Positions 9,289-16,238 of a stretch of DNA of 36,446 nt are shown here, in pieces. Position numbers and translations under genes: made by a program. The notes under the pieces are model-generated. The model had not been told where the DNA came from. It worked only from the letters and a program-made list of their open reading frames with translations, and made no database searches. Numbering within the stretch: position 1 is the first letter of the stretch; each line of letters starts with the position of its first letter. The stretch is from the NCBI GenBank assembly GCA_023150845.1, contig JAKLKD010000036.1, positions 1-36,446 of the forward strand. Direction: 5' to 3'. The stretch is from Myxococcota bacterium (GTDB taxonomy: Bacteria; Myxococcota_A; UBA796; CAJQPC01).

Positions 9289-9876
9289 TCAAGCGCGTCG
9301 CCCGCTCTCTCCTCGGGTCAACGCGCCGTTGATGAGGTGGGCGAGGCGCAGGGGCTCGGGGACCTTCCCGCGGTCGGTCACCTGGGCGAGGGCCCGGGCC
9401 GTCGCCGCCGGGGACTCCCCCACCACCTGAAAGACGAAGCCGCCCTCTTGGTGCACCACGCCCGCGCGCTCCAGGCGGGCGAGGCGGCCTTCAGCGTCGG
9501 GCAGCTTGGCCAAGGCCCGGCGCATGGCGGCGAGATCCGGCGGGCGGCGCATCACCGCGACGCAGGGGCGATCGAGGCGCTCAGCGAGGGCGGGAAGATC
9601 GATGACGTTGAGCCCCCCGACGGTGACGCCGTCGAGGAGCACGCCGTGGACCTGGGCGTGAAAGCGGCTGGACAAGAGCGCGCTGGCGATCACCTCGGCG
9701 CCGTCGTCGCCGTCCCGGGTGGCCCAGCCGAACACCATGCCGTCCAGGCGCACGCCGCGGCAGACGACCCCGCTCACGGGCACCCGGGCGCCAGGCGCGC
9801 GCTCGAAGGGCCCGTCGTCAAAGCCGACGAGGCGTAAAGAGAGCCCCCTGCGGGCGAGCTCGTCGAACGACTTCAC
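9289..9876 (-). CDS. DUF99 (UPF0215) family protein
   Basis: A 195-residue protein matching the DUF99 pattern: an N-terminal LVGFDDGPF, then VSGVVCRGVRLDGMVFGW, LLDGVTVGGLNVIDLPAL, PCVAVMRRPPD and a C-terminal helix. The family is best known from archaea, its biochemical role is not settled, and a nuclease-like fold has been suggested. The GTG start overlaps the plsX stop by four bases (GTGA), so it is translated with plsX. It occupies the place between plsX and acpP where fabH, fabD and fabG usually sit. A link with lipid synthesis is suggested only by position. Confidence 0.75.
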   Translation of the reverse strand: MKSFDELARRGLSLRLVGFDDGPFERAPGARVPVSGVVCRGVRLDGMVFGWATRDGDDGAEVIASALLSSRFHAQVHGVLLDGVTVGGLNVIDLPALAERLDRPCVAVMRRPPDLAAMRRALAKLPDAEGRLARLERAGVVHQEGGFVFQVVGESPAATARALAQVTDRGKVPEPLRLAHLINGALTRGESGRRA

Positions 9877-10733
9877 GCCTTGGGCTCAAAGGCCGCGCGC
9901 AGGTCGGTGAGCAGGCCGCTTGAGGCGACCCGATCGCCCAAGGCCACGGCGGCCCGGATGTCGTCGGGGGTGGCCCGGCCGTGGCCAATCACGACGATCC
10001 CCCGCACGCCGAGCAGGAGCGCGCCGCCGATGGGGCGCTGCCGGGGGCGCCGCCCCAGCCGCAACATCGCCTCGGCGGTCTTGAGCAGGACGTTGCCGAC
10101 GAAGCCGTCGCAGACGAGCACGTCACAGGCCCCGGCGAAGGCGTCATGGGGCTCGACGGGCCCCACGAAGCGGAGCGGCGCGGCGTCGAGGAGGGGCAAG
10201 GTCGCCTTCACCTGGGCGTTGCCTTTGCCGCGCTCCTCGCCGTTGGAGAGCAGGCCGATCCGCGGCGCGGCGACCCCCAAGGCGCAGCGCGCGTAGGCCT
10301 CGCCGAGCCGGGCGAAGGTGGCGAGCTGGTCCGGGCGGCAGTCGACGCTCGCGCCGAGATCGAGCACGACGAGCCCACCGCCATCCGCCCGGGGCACGGC
10401 GCTCACCAGGGCCGGGCGATGGACCCCCTCGAAGGTGCCGAGGACATGGACGGCGGCGGCCATGGCGGCGCCGGAGTGGCCACAGGTGACGAAGGCGCTC
10501 ACCTCGCCCCGGGCGAGGGCCTCGACGCCGAGGCGAATGGACGAGCGCGGCTTCTCCCGCAGCGGCGCGACGGCGCTGTCGTCCATCAACACGACCTCTG
10601 GGGCGTGGTGAACGACGTGGGGCGCGTCCCCCAGGAGCGGGCGCAGCAAGTCCTCGACCCCAAAGAGGGCCAGAGGCGCAACGACGCCCCGAGCGGCCGC
10701 CATCGGCGCGCTGGGGGCGTCATCACCACCCAT
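9873..10733 (-). CDS. plsX: Phosphate acyltransferase PlsX
   Basis: A protein of at least 286 residues that makes acyl-phosphate from acyl-ACP, the entry into phospholipid synthesis. Seen marks are MGGDDAP, the FVTCGHSGAAMAA segment, VVLDLGASVDC, LLSNGEERGKGN and CDGFVGNVLLKTAEA. The coordinate given uses the first standard start codon, ATG at 10733. PlsX proteins normally begin one strand earlier (x-VALDAMGGD), and that strand is encoded here just upstream, in frame, but no ATG, GTG or TTG precedes it. A CTG at 10772 is the only nearby candidate. The protein is shorter than most family members (about 330 residues). Confidence 0.9.
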   Translation of the reverse strand: MGGDDAPSAPMAAARGVVAPLALFGVEDLLRPLLGDAPHVVHHAPEVVLMDDSAVAPLREKPRSSIRLGVEALARGEVSAFVTCGHSGAAMAAAVHVLGTFEGVHRPALVSAVPRADGGGLVVLDLGASVDCRPDQLATFARLGEAYARCALGVAAPRIGLLSNGEERGKGNAQVKATLPLLDAAPLRFVGPVEPHDAFAGACDVLVCDGFVGNVLLKTAEAMLRLGRRPRQRPIGGALLLGVRGIVVIGHGRATPDDIRAAVALGDRVASSGLLTDLRAAFEPKA

Positions 10734-10777
10734 CGCGTCAAGGGCGACAGGCGATGGCGCGAGCGAGGTCAGGACGC

Positions 10778-10963
10778 TCAGTCTTCGCGGATCTCGATGA
10801 CCTGACGGCCGCGGTACGAGCCGCAGGCCTCACAGACGCGGTGACGGAGCTTGAGCTCCGCACAGCTCGGGCAGGCCTCCACCGCCGCGGTGGCGACGAG
10901 GAAGTCATGGGCGCGGCGCATGTTCTTGCGCATGATCGAGGTACGCTTCTTCGGGACAGCCAC
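10778..10963 (-). CDS. rpmF: 50S ribosomal protein L32
   Basis: A 61-residue ribosomal protein with the expected N-terminus AVPKKRTSIMRKNMRRAH and a zinc ribbon (CPSC and CEAC). The GTG at 10963 is chosen because GGAGG lies five bases upstream and the family N-terminus starts there. The order yceD-rpmF-plsX is one of the most conserved in bacteria. Confidence 0.97.
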   Translation of the reverse strand: MAVPKKRTSIMRKNMRRAHDFLVATAAVEACPSCAELKLRHRVCEACGSYRGRQVIEIRED

Positions 10964-10979
10964 AACAGCCTCCGGATCG

Positions 10980-11504
10980 TCAGTTGTCCAGCTTGAGGTG
11001 CTTGAGCACCGCGAAGCGTGGATCGACAGGGTCTGGGTCTTGGGTTTGGGTCGCCTTCGCCGACGCGGGCCGGACGCACGCGGGCAGGGCGAACCCTTCG
11101 GCCTCACAGGTTAACCGCGTCGGTAGGGAGAGCGCAAAGTGCTCGCTCACCACCGCCGCGAGATCAACCGTTGAGCCGGTGTAGAAGCCGACGTCGAGAT
11201 CCTGCTCTTGGAGCTCACGCTCTTCGGGGGCCGCGTCGTCGAAGGGGACGTAGGACAGGTTGACCGGCCCGCCGAGGCGGAACGGGAGATCTTCGCTGCA
11301 GCGGTCGCAGGCGCGCGACAGCTCGGCGTGCAGCGCGCCGGTGACCTCGATGAGCTGCCCCTTTCGGTGCACCTCAAGCTCCCCGTCGATGCGCCGAACG
11401 ACACCCTCAAGCCCGACCTGGGCGGCCTGGATCACCCAGGGCTCCACGTCGTCGAAGGTGATGTTCAGCCCCTCGTCGGGGATCTTCTCGATGTTCAGCA
11501 GCAT
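10980..11504 (-). CDS. yceD: YceD family (DUF177) protein
   Basis: A 174-residue protein of the YceD/DUF177 family, linked to 23S rRNA metabolism and nearly always encoded upstream of rpmF. The core with the CDRC motif (SRACDRCSEDL) and a second Cys pair (LTCEAEGFALPAC) is visible. ATG at 11504 gives the family start MLLNIEKIPDEGL. No strong ribosome binding site is seen, and a TTG at 11567 is an unlikely alternative. The stop is 16 bases before rpmF. Confidence 0.9.
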   Translation of the reverse strand: MLLNIEKIPDEGLNITFDDVEPWVIQAAQVGLEGVVRRIDGELEVHRKGQLIEVTGALHAELSRACDRCSEDLPFRLGGPVNLSYVPFDDAAPEERELQEQDLDVGFYTGSTVDLAAVVSEHFALSLPTRLTCEAEGFALPACVRPASAKATQTQDPDPVDPRFAVLKHLKLDN

Positions 11505-11538
11505 GTGCGGGTGCGTCGCCGGAGGCAGGAAAGCTCGC

Positions 11539-11567
11539 CCCTTAGCGCGTGGGGCGGGCCTTGGCAA
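11539..11567 (-). promoter_or_regulatory. Possible promoter of yceD-rpmF-plsX
   Basis: On the minus strand TTGCCA (11567-11562) and TAAGGG (11544-11539) are separated by 17 bases. The -35 is good and the -10 weak. It lies between the preceding gene (stop at 11585) and the yceD start, where transcription of the ribosomal/lipid operon should begin. Confidence 0.35.
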
Positions 11568-11584
11568 ACATTCTCCGGCCTCGC

Positions 11585-12502
11585 CTAACGCCGTGAGCGC
11601 AGGCGCTCGGGCACGAGCTCGACCTCATCCCAAGGGCGCGGGTGCTCCCGCAGCTCCTTGAGGGTGGCGGCCCCAGCGGCCCAGAGCGCCTCCGGCGCGG
11701 CGTCGCGCACGTTGCCGAGGGGCCGGGCGCAGGACGACGCGAGGAGCGTGCCGTCGGAGAGCAGCTCCGCCCGGTACCCGCCGCCCACCCGCACCTTCTC
11801 CCCGGCGAGCCAGCGGCGCAGGTGATCCGGGGTGAGGTTGTCCCGACCGAGGGCCTCGACGGCCTCCAGGCCGCCCTTGGGGGGCTCCGCGCCGAAGGGC
11901 ACCGTGGCCAAGACGCCGTCGGCGCCCGCCTGGCGCGCCCAGCCCGCCACGGCCCCAGCCCCGCCGGTGTTGGCGTCGGTGAGGGGAACACAGACGTAGA
12001 GGCCCAGGGGGCGCTTGCGCCGGGCGCGGGCCTCGCGGAAGGCCTCAACCGTCGAGACGGCCTCGTCGAGGCGGGTGCCGACGGCGGCGCGGTGGCTGCC
12101 CTCGTCGATGCCGCCGACGAGCACGGTGACCGCGCTGAGCCCCCAGTCCACCATGGCCTCGGCGCCCTCTGACGAGATCGGCCCGCCGGTGACGACGTGG
12201 GTGGGGCACTCCAGGCGGTTGCCAAACCGCACCAAGGCCGAGAGCAGGCCGCTCTGGGCGGGCTCACCCCCGGCGATCGTGAGGCGCAGGGGCCCGAGCC
12301 AGCGCTCGAAGCGCACGATCGTGTCGCGCCACTCCTTCTCTTTGAGCGGCGCCCCCGTGGCCCGGAGGAGGTTGGGGCCGAGGTGGAGGTCGTTCAGCCG
12401 CAGCACGAGGCGCGTCGGCCGCGGGGTCACGCCCGGCAGGCGCGCCGAGGCGGCTCGCGCCGCCGAACGGGCTTGGATGAGGAGCTGCTCCAGGGACTTC
12501 AC
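11585..12502 (-). CDS. Radical-SAM/SPASM-like protein lacking the 4Fe-4S cysteines
   Basis: A 305-residue protein with the layout of a radical SAM enzyme: a first strand (RLVLRL, 31-36), the GGEP motif after strand two (LTIAGGEP, 74-81), a segment resembling the SxDG...H...G motif (LVGGIDEGSHRAAVG, 128-142), and a C-terminal SPASM-like CARPLGNVRDAAPEALW (258-274). The CxxxCxxC that binds the SAM-cleaving cluster should follow the first strand; here that stretch reads NDLHLGPNLLRA and has no cysteine. Only three cysteines exist (99, 171, 258). It therefore looks like a catalytically dead relative or one with new chemistry. GTG at 12502 is chosen because GGAGG lies five bases upstream. It precedes yceD in the same direction. 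Confidence 0.7.
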   Translation of the reverse strand: MKSLEQLLIQARSAARAASARLPGVTPRPTRLVLRLNDLHLGPNLLRATGAPLKEKEWRDTIVRFERWLGPLRLTIAGGEPAQSGLLSALVRFGNRLECPTHVVTGGPISSEGAEAMVDWGLSAVTVLVGGIDEGSHRAAVGTRLDEAVSTVEAFREARARRKRPLGLYVCVPLTDANTGGAGAVAGWARQAGADGVLATVPFGAEPPKGGLEAVEALGRDNLTPDHLRRWLAGEKVRVGGGYRAELLSDGTLLASSCARPLGNVRDAAPEALWAAGAATLKELREHPRPWDEVELVPERLRSRR

Positions 12503-12583
12503 GAGGGCCTCCAGCCGCGCGGGCGAGCGGGGGGCTGCTCGCCGCTGACAGGCTACCCGAGTCCGGGCCCGGGGGAAAGGCGC

Positions 12584-12613
12584 CGCGGGCCTCAACGACC
12601 GCCGAGGCCCGCG
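12584..12613. repeat. Perfect 10-base inverted repeat in a divergent intergenic region
   Basis: CGCGGGCCTC (12584-12593) and GAGGCCCGCG (12604-12613) enclose 10 bases. The repeat lies between two divergent genes, so it is not at a gene end. It could be a dimeric operator or an RNA stem in an untranslated leader; the sequence gives no further clue. Confidence 0.45.
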
Positions 12614-12654
12614 CCCTGGCCGCCCACAGCGCGCTTGGCTATGCTTGAGGGCCG

Positions 12655-13176
12655 ATGCAAACTCCCCTCTCCCGCCGCGATCTCCTCGGCCTCCTCGCCG
12701 GGGTCAGCCTCACCGCCGCCACGGCTTGCGCCGGGGACGACGCCCGCCTCCAGGCGGAGCGTTACTGCGCCGCGATGGTGGCGCCGCTCCGCAAGAACGC
12801 GGCCCTCGCCCAGGTGTTTTTGGAGTTCGCCGCCGCCGTGAAGCGCGCGCCGCTTCCCGAAGAAGATCTCGGGCGCCGCTTTGAGGAGGCGATCCTCCCC
12901 CCGGCGAAGCAGCTCGCCGCGGACTCCGCCGCCGTCGTCGCCCCAGCGGACCTCGCCGAGCCCCACGCCGCCCTCGCCTCGGCCTGGGCGGATCGTGCCG
13001 CGGCCTATGAGGCGATGTTTAAGGCCTGGTCGAGCGGTGATGAGGACGCCTTCGAGGTCGCCGCCGCCCGGCACAACAAGTCCAAGGACGCCGAGCACGA
13101 CGCGATCACGGCCCTGAACGCCAAGCTCGCCCCCTTCGGCCTGAAGCTCGATCACCTGCCCAACCAGACGGGCTGA
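12655..13176 (+). CDS. Tat-exported protein, possible lipoprotein, function unknown
   Basis: A 173-residue protein whose N-terminus (LSRRDLLGLLAGVSLTAATAC) has a twin-arginine motif followed by a hydrophobic stretch and a cysteine. The cysteine could be lipidated, though the lipobox (ATAC) is imperfect. The mature part is helical and rich in Ala and charged residues, with no recognised domain. ATG at 12655 lacks a good ribosome binding site but follows a TATGCT -10-like element by nine bases, so the leader may be very short. It precedes an ArsR regulator by 60 bases. Confidence 0.7.
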   Translation: MQTPLSRRDLLGLLAGVSLTAATACAGDDARLQAERYCAAMVAPLRKNAALAQVFLEFAAAVKRAPLPEEDLGRRFEEAILPPAKQLAADSAAVVAPADLAEPHAALASAWADRAAAYEAMFKAWSSGDEDAFEVAAARHNKSKDAEHDAITALNAKLAPFGLKLDHLPNQTG

Positions 13177-13217
13177 GCGACGTGCACCTCCGACTCGGCG
13201 GTGGCGCTTCGCTTTCA

Positions 13218-13231
13218 TATATGCAAATATA
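13218..13231. promoter_or_regulatory. Possible ArsR-family operator
   Basis: TATAT and ATATA flank four bases (GCAA), an AT-rich palindrome ending five bases before the start codon of the ArsR-type gene. ArsR/SmtB repressors commonly bind such sites over their own promoter. Autoregulation is inferred from position. Confidence 0.45.
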
Positions 13232-13236
13232 AGAAC

Positions 13237-13641
13237 ATGGCTGTACGAACCGTCGCGACCCAAGCGCTCGCTGAGCTGCTCAGCGCCCTCGCCCACCCGC
13301 ACCGCGTGCGGATCGTCGAGGAGCTCCGCGCGGGCGAGCACGACGTCAACTTCCTCGCGGAGGTGCTCCAGGTGAGCCACTCCCGGGTCTCTCAGCACCT
13401 CGCGCTCTTGCGCAGCCACCACATCGTCCGCGATCGCCGGGACGGGCGGCACGTCTACTACGCGCTGAGCCAGCCAGGGCTCGCCCAATGGCTGCTCACC
13501 GGGCTCGCCTTCGTCGAGGCGGATCTCGCCCGCTCCCAGGACGTACGAACGGCGTTGGAGGCCGCTCGTACGATGTGGAGCGACGCCACGACGCCCGCGG
13601 CCCCCGGCGAAGATCCCAAGAGCGGATCGCAGCGCTCTTGA
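13237..13641 (+). CDS. ArsR-family winged-helix regulator
   Basis: A 134-residue DNA-binding protein. The winged helix runs from about residue 5 to 85: ELLSALAHPHRVRIVEEL, then the recognition helix in VSHSRVSQHLALLRSHHIV, and the wing RRDGRHVYYALS. No CxC metal site of the classic ArsR/SmtB kind is present, so it may sense something other than metals, or redox without cysteines. ATG at 13237 matches the family N-terminus; there is no Shine-Dalgarno, and an AT-rich palindrome directly upstream suggests a leaderless or autoregulated transcript. The stop codon overlaps the -35 of the tRNA promoter. Confidence 0.88.
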   Translation: MAVRTVATQALAELLSALAHPHRVRIVEELRAGEHDVNFLAEVLQVSHSRVSQHLALLRSHHIVRDRRDGRHVYYALSQPGLAQWLLTGLAFVEADLARSQDVRTALEAARTMWSDATTPAAPGEDPKSGSQRS

Positions 13642-13666
13642 CAAGGTCCGACCGCGCCGATAACTA
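13638..13666 (+). promoter_or_regulatory. Promoter of the tRNA cluster
   Basis: TTGACA (13638-13643), a 17-base spacer and TAACTA (13661-13666) form a near-consensus sigma-70 promoter. It ends 12 bases before the first tRNA gene. The -35 overlaps the ArsR stop codon. Confidence 0.85.
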
Positions 13667-13678
13667 CAGGCCGCCCGG

Positions 13679-13754
13679 TGGGGCGTAGCGTAATTGGTAG
13701 CGCGACGGGTTCTGGCCCCGTAGGTTCCAGGTTCGAGCCCTGGCGCCCCAACCA
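13679..13754 (+). tRNA. tRNA-Gln (anticodon CTG)
   Basis: A full cloverleaf: acceptor TGGGGCG pairing with CGCCCCA, anticodon stem ACGGG/CCCGT with loop TTCTGGC (anticodon CTG, reads CAG), and T arm CCAGG-TTCGAGC-CCTGG. The first pair U-A is typical of glutamine tRNA. CCA is encoded (13752-13754). Confidence 0.96.
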
Positions 13755-13795
13755 CCCTCTACTTCTCATCTCTTCCATCCCCTCAAGTGGTCTCT

Positions 13796-13871
13796 GGTCC
13801 CATCGTCTAGAGGCCTAGGACACTGCCCTCTCACGGCAGCGACACGGGTTCGACTCCCGTTGGGACTACCA
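13796..13871 (+). tRNA. tRNA-Glu (anticodon CTC), copy 1
   Basis: The cloverleaf reads GGTCCCA/TGGGACT in the acceptor, D arm GTCTAGAGGCCTAGGAC, anticodon stem CTGCC/GGCAG with loop CTCTCAC (anticodon CTC, reads GAG), and T arm ACGGG-TTCGACT-CCCGT. It resembles bacterial tRNA-Glu throughout. CCA is encoded (13869-13871). The second copy is identical. Confidence 0.96.
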
Positions 13872-13894
13872 CTTGGGATGGACTTCGACACTTT

Positions 13895-13970
13895 GGTCCC
13901 ATCGTCTAGAGGCCTAGGACACTGCCCTCTCACGGCAGCGACACGGGTTCGACTCCCGTTGGGACTACCA
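13895..13970 (+). tRNA. tRNA-Glu (anticodon CTC), copy 2
   Basis: Identical in sequence to the copy 99 bases upstream, including the encoded CCA (13968-13970). The flanks differ, so the duplication covers the gene itself. It is the last gene before the terminator of the cluster. Confidence 0.96.
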
Positions 13971-13976
13971 TCTCAG

Positions 13977-14010
13977 AGAGCCTCTTCACCTGCGTGAAGA
14001 GGCTCTTTCT
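13977..14010 (+). terminator. Rho-independent terminator of the tRNA cluster
   Basis: A perfect 13-base stem (AGAGCCTCTTCAC and its complement) with a four-base loop CTGC is followed by TTTCT. It lies directly after the last tRNA-Glu and 15 bases before the helicase start, so the helicase probably has little read-through from the tRNA promoter. Confidence 0.9.
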
Positions 14011-14024
14011 GCTTCAGGACGTTC

Positions 14025-16190
14025 ATGGAGCTCCGCGGGCTCACCTTAGACCCCTTCCAAGAGCGGGCCATCACCCTGCTCCAGGGCGGGCACTCCGTGC
14101 TCGTCTCCGCCCCGACCGGGACGGGCAAGACGATCATCGCCGACAGCGTGGTGGACCAAGTCCTCGCTGAGGGCCGCACGGTGATCTACACCGCGCCGGT
14201 CAAGGCGCTCTCCAACCAGAAGTTCCGCGACTACCGCCGCATGCACGGCGAGGAGCGCGTCGGCCTCGTCACCGGCGACCTCGTGATCAACCGCGAGGCC
14301 CCCTGCCTCGTGATGACCACGGAGATCCTCCGGAATATGCTCCTGGACGCGGGCCAAGACGGGCAGACCGGGGCCCCGCCGAACCTCGCCGCGGTGATCC
14401 TCGACGAGATTCACTTCTTGGACGACCGCGAGCGCGGCACGGTCTGGGAGGAGGTCCTCATCTACCTGCCCCCGGAGGTGAAGGTCCTGGGGCTCTCGGC
14501 GACGCTCTCGAACCTCCAGGAGTTCGCCGACTGGCTCACCGAGGTCCGCGGGCGCACGGTGCACGTCATTGAGGAGCGTGAGCGCGCGGTCCCGCTGGAG
14601 CTGCTCATCGGTGAGCGGGAGCATGGTCTCCTCTCCCCGAAGGAGTTTGAGAAGGGTTACCAGCGCTGGAAGCGCCTCGGCGGCGACGTCCGGGGCCCGC
14701 GGCGCAGGCGCCGGGACGAGCCCGAGGAGAGCGGCGGAGATCGCCGCCGGGGCCGCCCCGCCGACGACGAGACCCGCCACGGCGACATCTTCCGGATGTT
14801 GATGCCGGACCTCGCGCCTTACCTCTACTTCGTGCACAGCCGCCGCCTCGCTGAGGAGTACGCCCGCTCCTTGGGCCGCCGCCTCAACCGCTCGCTCCTG
14901 CCTTATGACGACCGCCCGGCCCTGCACGCCCGCATCGACGAGGCCATCGAGACCTTGGGCCGTGACGTCGTCGACGGCGAGCTCGAGGGCCTCTACCGCA
15001 AGGGGGTCGCCTTCCACCACGCGGGCCTGCATGTGCAGCTCAAGGCGCTGGTCGAGGAGCTCTACGAACGAAAGCTCATCATGGTGCTCTACACCACCTC
15101 CACCTTCGCGCTGGGCGTCAACATGCCCGCGCGCTCGGTGGCGATGGACAGCATCGTGAAGTTTGACGGGCGCAGCACCAACCCGCTCACCGTGCGGGAG
15201 TTCTTGCAGCAGGCCGGCCGCGCCGGTCGCCGGGGCATGGACGCCCAGGGCTACGTCATCATCAAGGCCGACTTTAAGGACTTCGGGCAGATCTCGCCTT
15301 GGCTCCAGCGTTATGTCAACGGCGAGCCGGAGCGCGTAAACTCCTCGTTTAACCTCAGCTTTAACTCGGTGGTGAGCCTCTTGGAGCGCCACCCGCGGGA
15401 GAAGGTCCGGGCGCTCGTGGAGCGGAGCTTCCTCTCCTACAAGATGCGCGCCCAGGCCAAAGGTCTGGAGGGCCAGGCCGAGCGGGTGCGCGAGCAGCTC
15501 CGCGCCGCCGGGGACGACCCCAGCCAGCCCCCCGCCGAGGGTCTGCGCCCGGCCCAGCGTAAGCAGCGAAAGGAGCTCCGCCGCCTGGAGCACCGCGTCG
15601 AGGAGGCCGCCCACAAGGCCTTCATGGACTTTGAGGCCCGGCGCATGATGCTCGTGGAGGTCGGCTACCTCAGCGAGAAGGACGAGCTGCTCGCCGGGGC
15701 GAAGGTGCTGCGAAACCTGCGCATCGAGGAGATCTTCTCGACCGAGCTCGTGCTCAGCGGGGTGATCGAGGACATGACGCCGGAGCAGCTCTTCGGCATC
15801 CTCTGCGCCATGACCAACTCTTTGCCCAAAGGCATCCAGCTCCGGGCGAATCTCCAGGGTGAGCTGCGCTCTCTCGCCAAGCGGGTGAACGACATCCGCT
15901 ACTCGCCGCCCGTCCTACGCGCTGAGGCGATCACCGGCATCACGACCACCTGGGACCCCGACGTCATCCTCTTCGGCCACGCCTGGGCCTCGGGGCGCTC
16001 GCTCAAGGAGCTGCAGCTCCTCTACTGGTCGCAGACCGACATCGCCGGGCAGCTCATCTCGGGGTTCCGCCGGGCGAAGGACCTCGTCGGCCAGCTCCGC
16101 GACGTCTACCACGAGCTCCCCGACCGGGCGGCGGCGTTTAAGGCGCTCATCACCCGGGTGAGCCGCGACGAGGTCGAGGTCATCGACTGA
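14025..16190 (+). CDS. Ski2-like DExH RNA helicase with DSHCT domain
   Basis: A 721-residue superfamily 2 helicase. Motif I is APTGTGKT (29-36), motif II DEIH (127-130), motif III SAT (158-160) and motif VI QQAGRAGRRG in the second RecA domain. The C-terminal 200 residues resemble the DSHCT domain of Ski2/Mtr4/HelY proteins. These enzymes unwind RNA for exosome-type decay in eukaryotes; bacterial relatives are less well studied. A low-complexity, Arg/Asp/Glu-rich stretch (about 223-257) interrupts the two RecA domains. ATG at 14025 is preceded by AGGA. It seems to be a single-gene unit after the tRNA terminator. Confidence 0.92.
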   Translation: MELRGLTLDPFQERAITLLQGGHSVLVSAPTGTGKTIIADSVVDQVLAEGRTVIYTAPVKALSNQKFRDYRRMHGEERVGLVTGDLVINREAPCLVMTTEILRNMLLDAGQDGQTGAPPNLAAVILDEIHFLDDRERGTVWEEVLIYLPPEVKVLGLSATLSNLQEFADWLTEVRGRTVHVIEERERAVPLELLIGEREHGLLSPKEFEKGYQRWKRLGGDVRGPRRRRRDEPEESGGDRRRGRPADDETRHGDIFRMLMPDLAPYLYFVHSRRLAEEYARSLGRRLNRSLLPYDDRPALHARIDEAIETLGRDVVDGELEGLYRKGVAFHHAGLHVQLKALVEELYERKLIMVLYTTSTFALGVNMPARSVAMDSIVKFDGRSTNPLTVREFLQQAGRAGRRGMDAQGYVIIKADFKDFGQISPWLQRYVNGEPERVNSSFNLSFNSVVSLLERHPREKVRALVERSFLSYKMRAQAKGLEGQAERVREQLRAAGDDPSQPPAEGLRPAQRKQRKELRRLEHRVEEAAHKAFMDFEARRMMLVEVGYLSEKDELLAGAKVLRNLRIEEIFSTELVLSGVIEDMTPEQLFGILCAMTNSLPKGIQLRANLQGELRSLAKRVNDIRYSPPVLRAEAITGITTTWDPDVILFGHAWASGRSLKELQLLYWSQTDIAGQLISGFRRAKDLVGQLRDVYHELPDRAAAFKALITRVSRDEVEVID

Positions 16191-16225
16191 GCGTGGCCTC
16201 AGGCGTGCGGGGGGCGCGGATGGGC

Positions 16226-16231
16226 TATGCT
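16226..16231 (+). promoter_or_regulatory. Probable -10 element of the UbiB-family gene
   Basis: TATGCT ends seven bases before the ATG at 16239, so transcription would start at or next to that codon. The same word stands upstream of other genes here (12640-12645, 20525-20530, and 30348-30343 on the minus strand). No clear -35 is visible. Confidence 0.4.
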
Positions 16232-16238
16232 CTCCGTG

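Noticed and set aside
11542-12267. Open frame of 241 codons overlapping the radical-SAM-like gene
   Set aside because: Out of frame with the gene that has a ribosome binding site and recognisable motifs; translation is Arg/Pro/Ser-rich filler.
13796-13970. Duplicated tRNA-Glu as an att site of an integrated element
   Set aside because: Both copies are full tRNA genes 99 bases apart, with no integrase or foreign cargo between or beside them; simple tandem duplication explains them.
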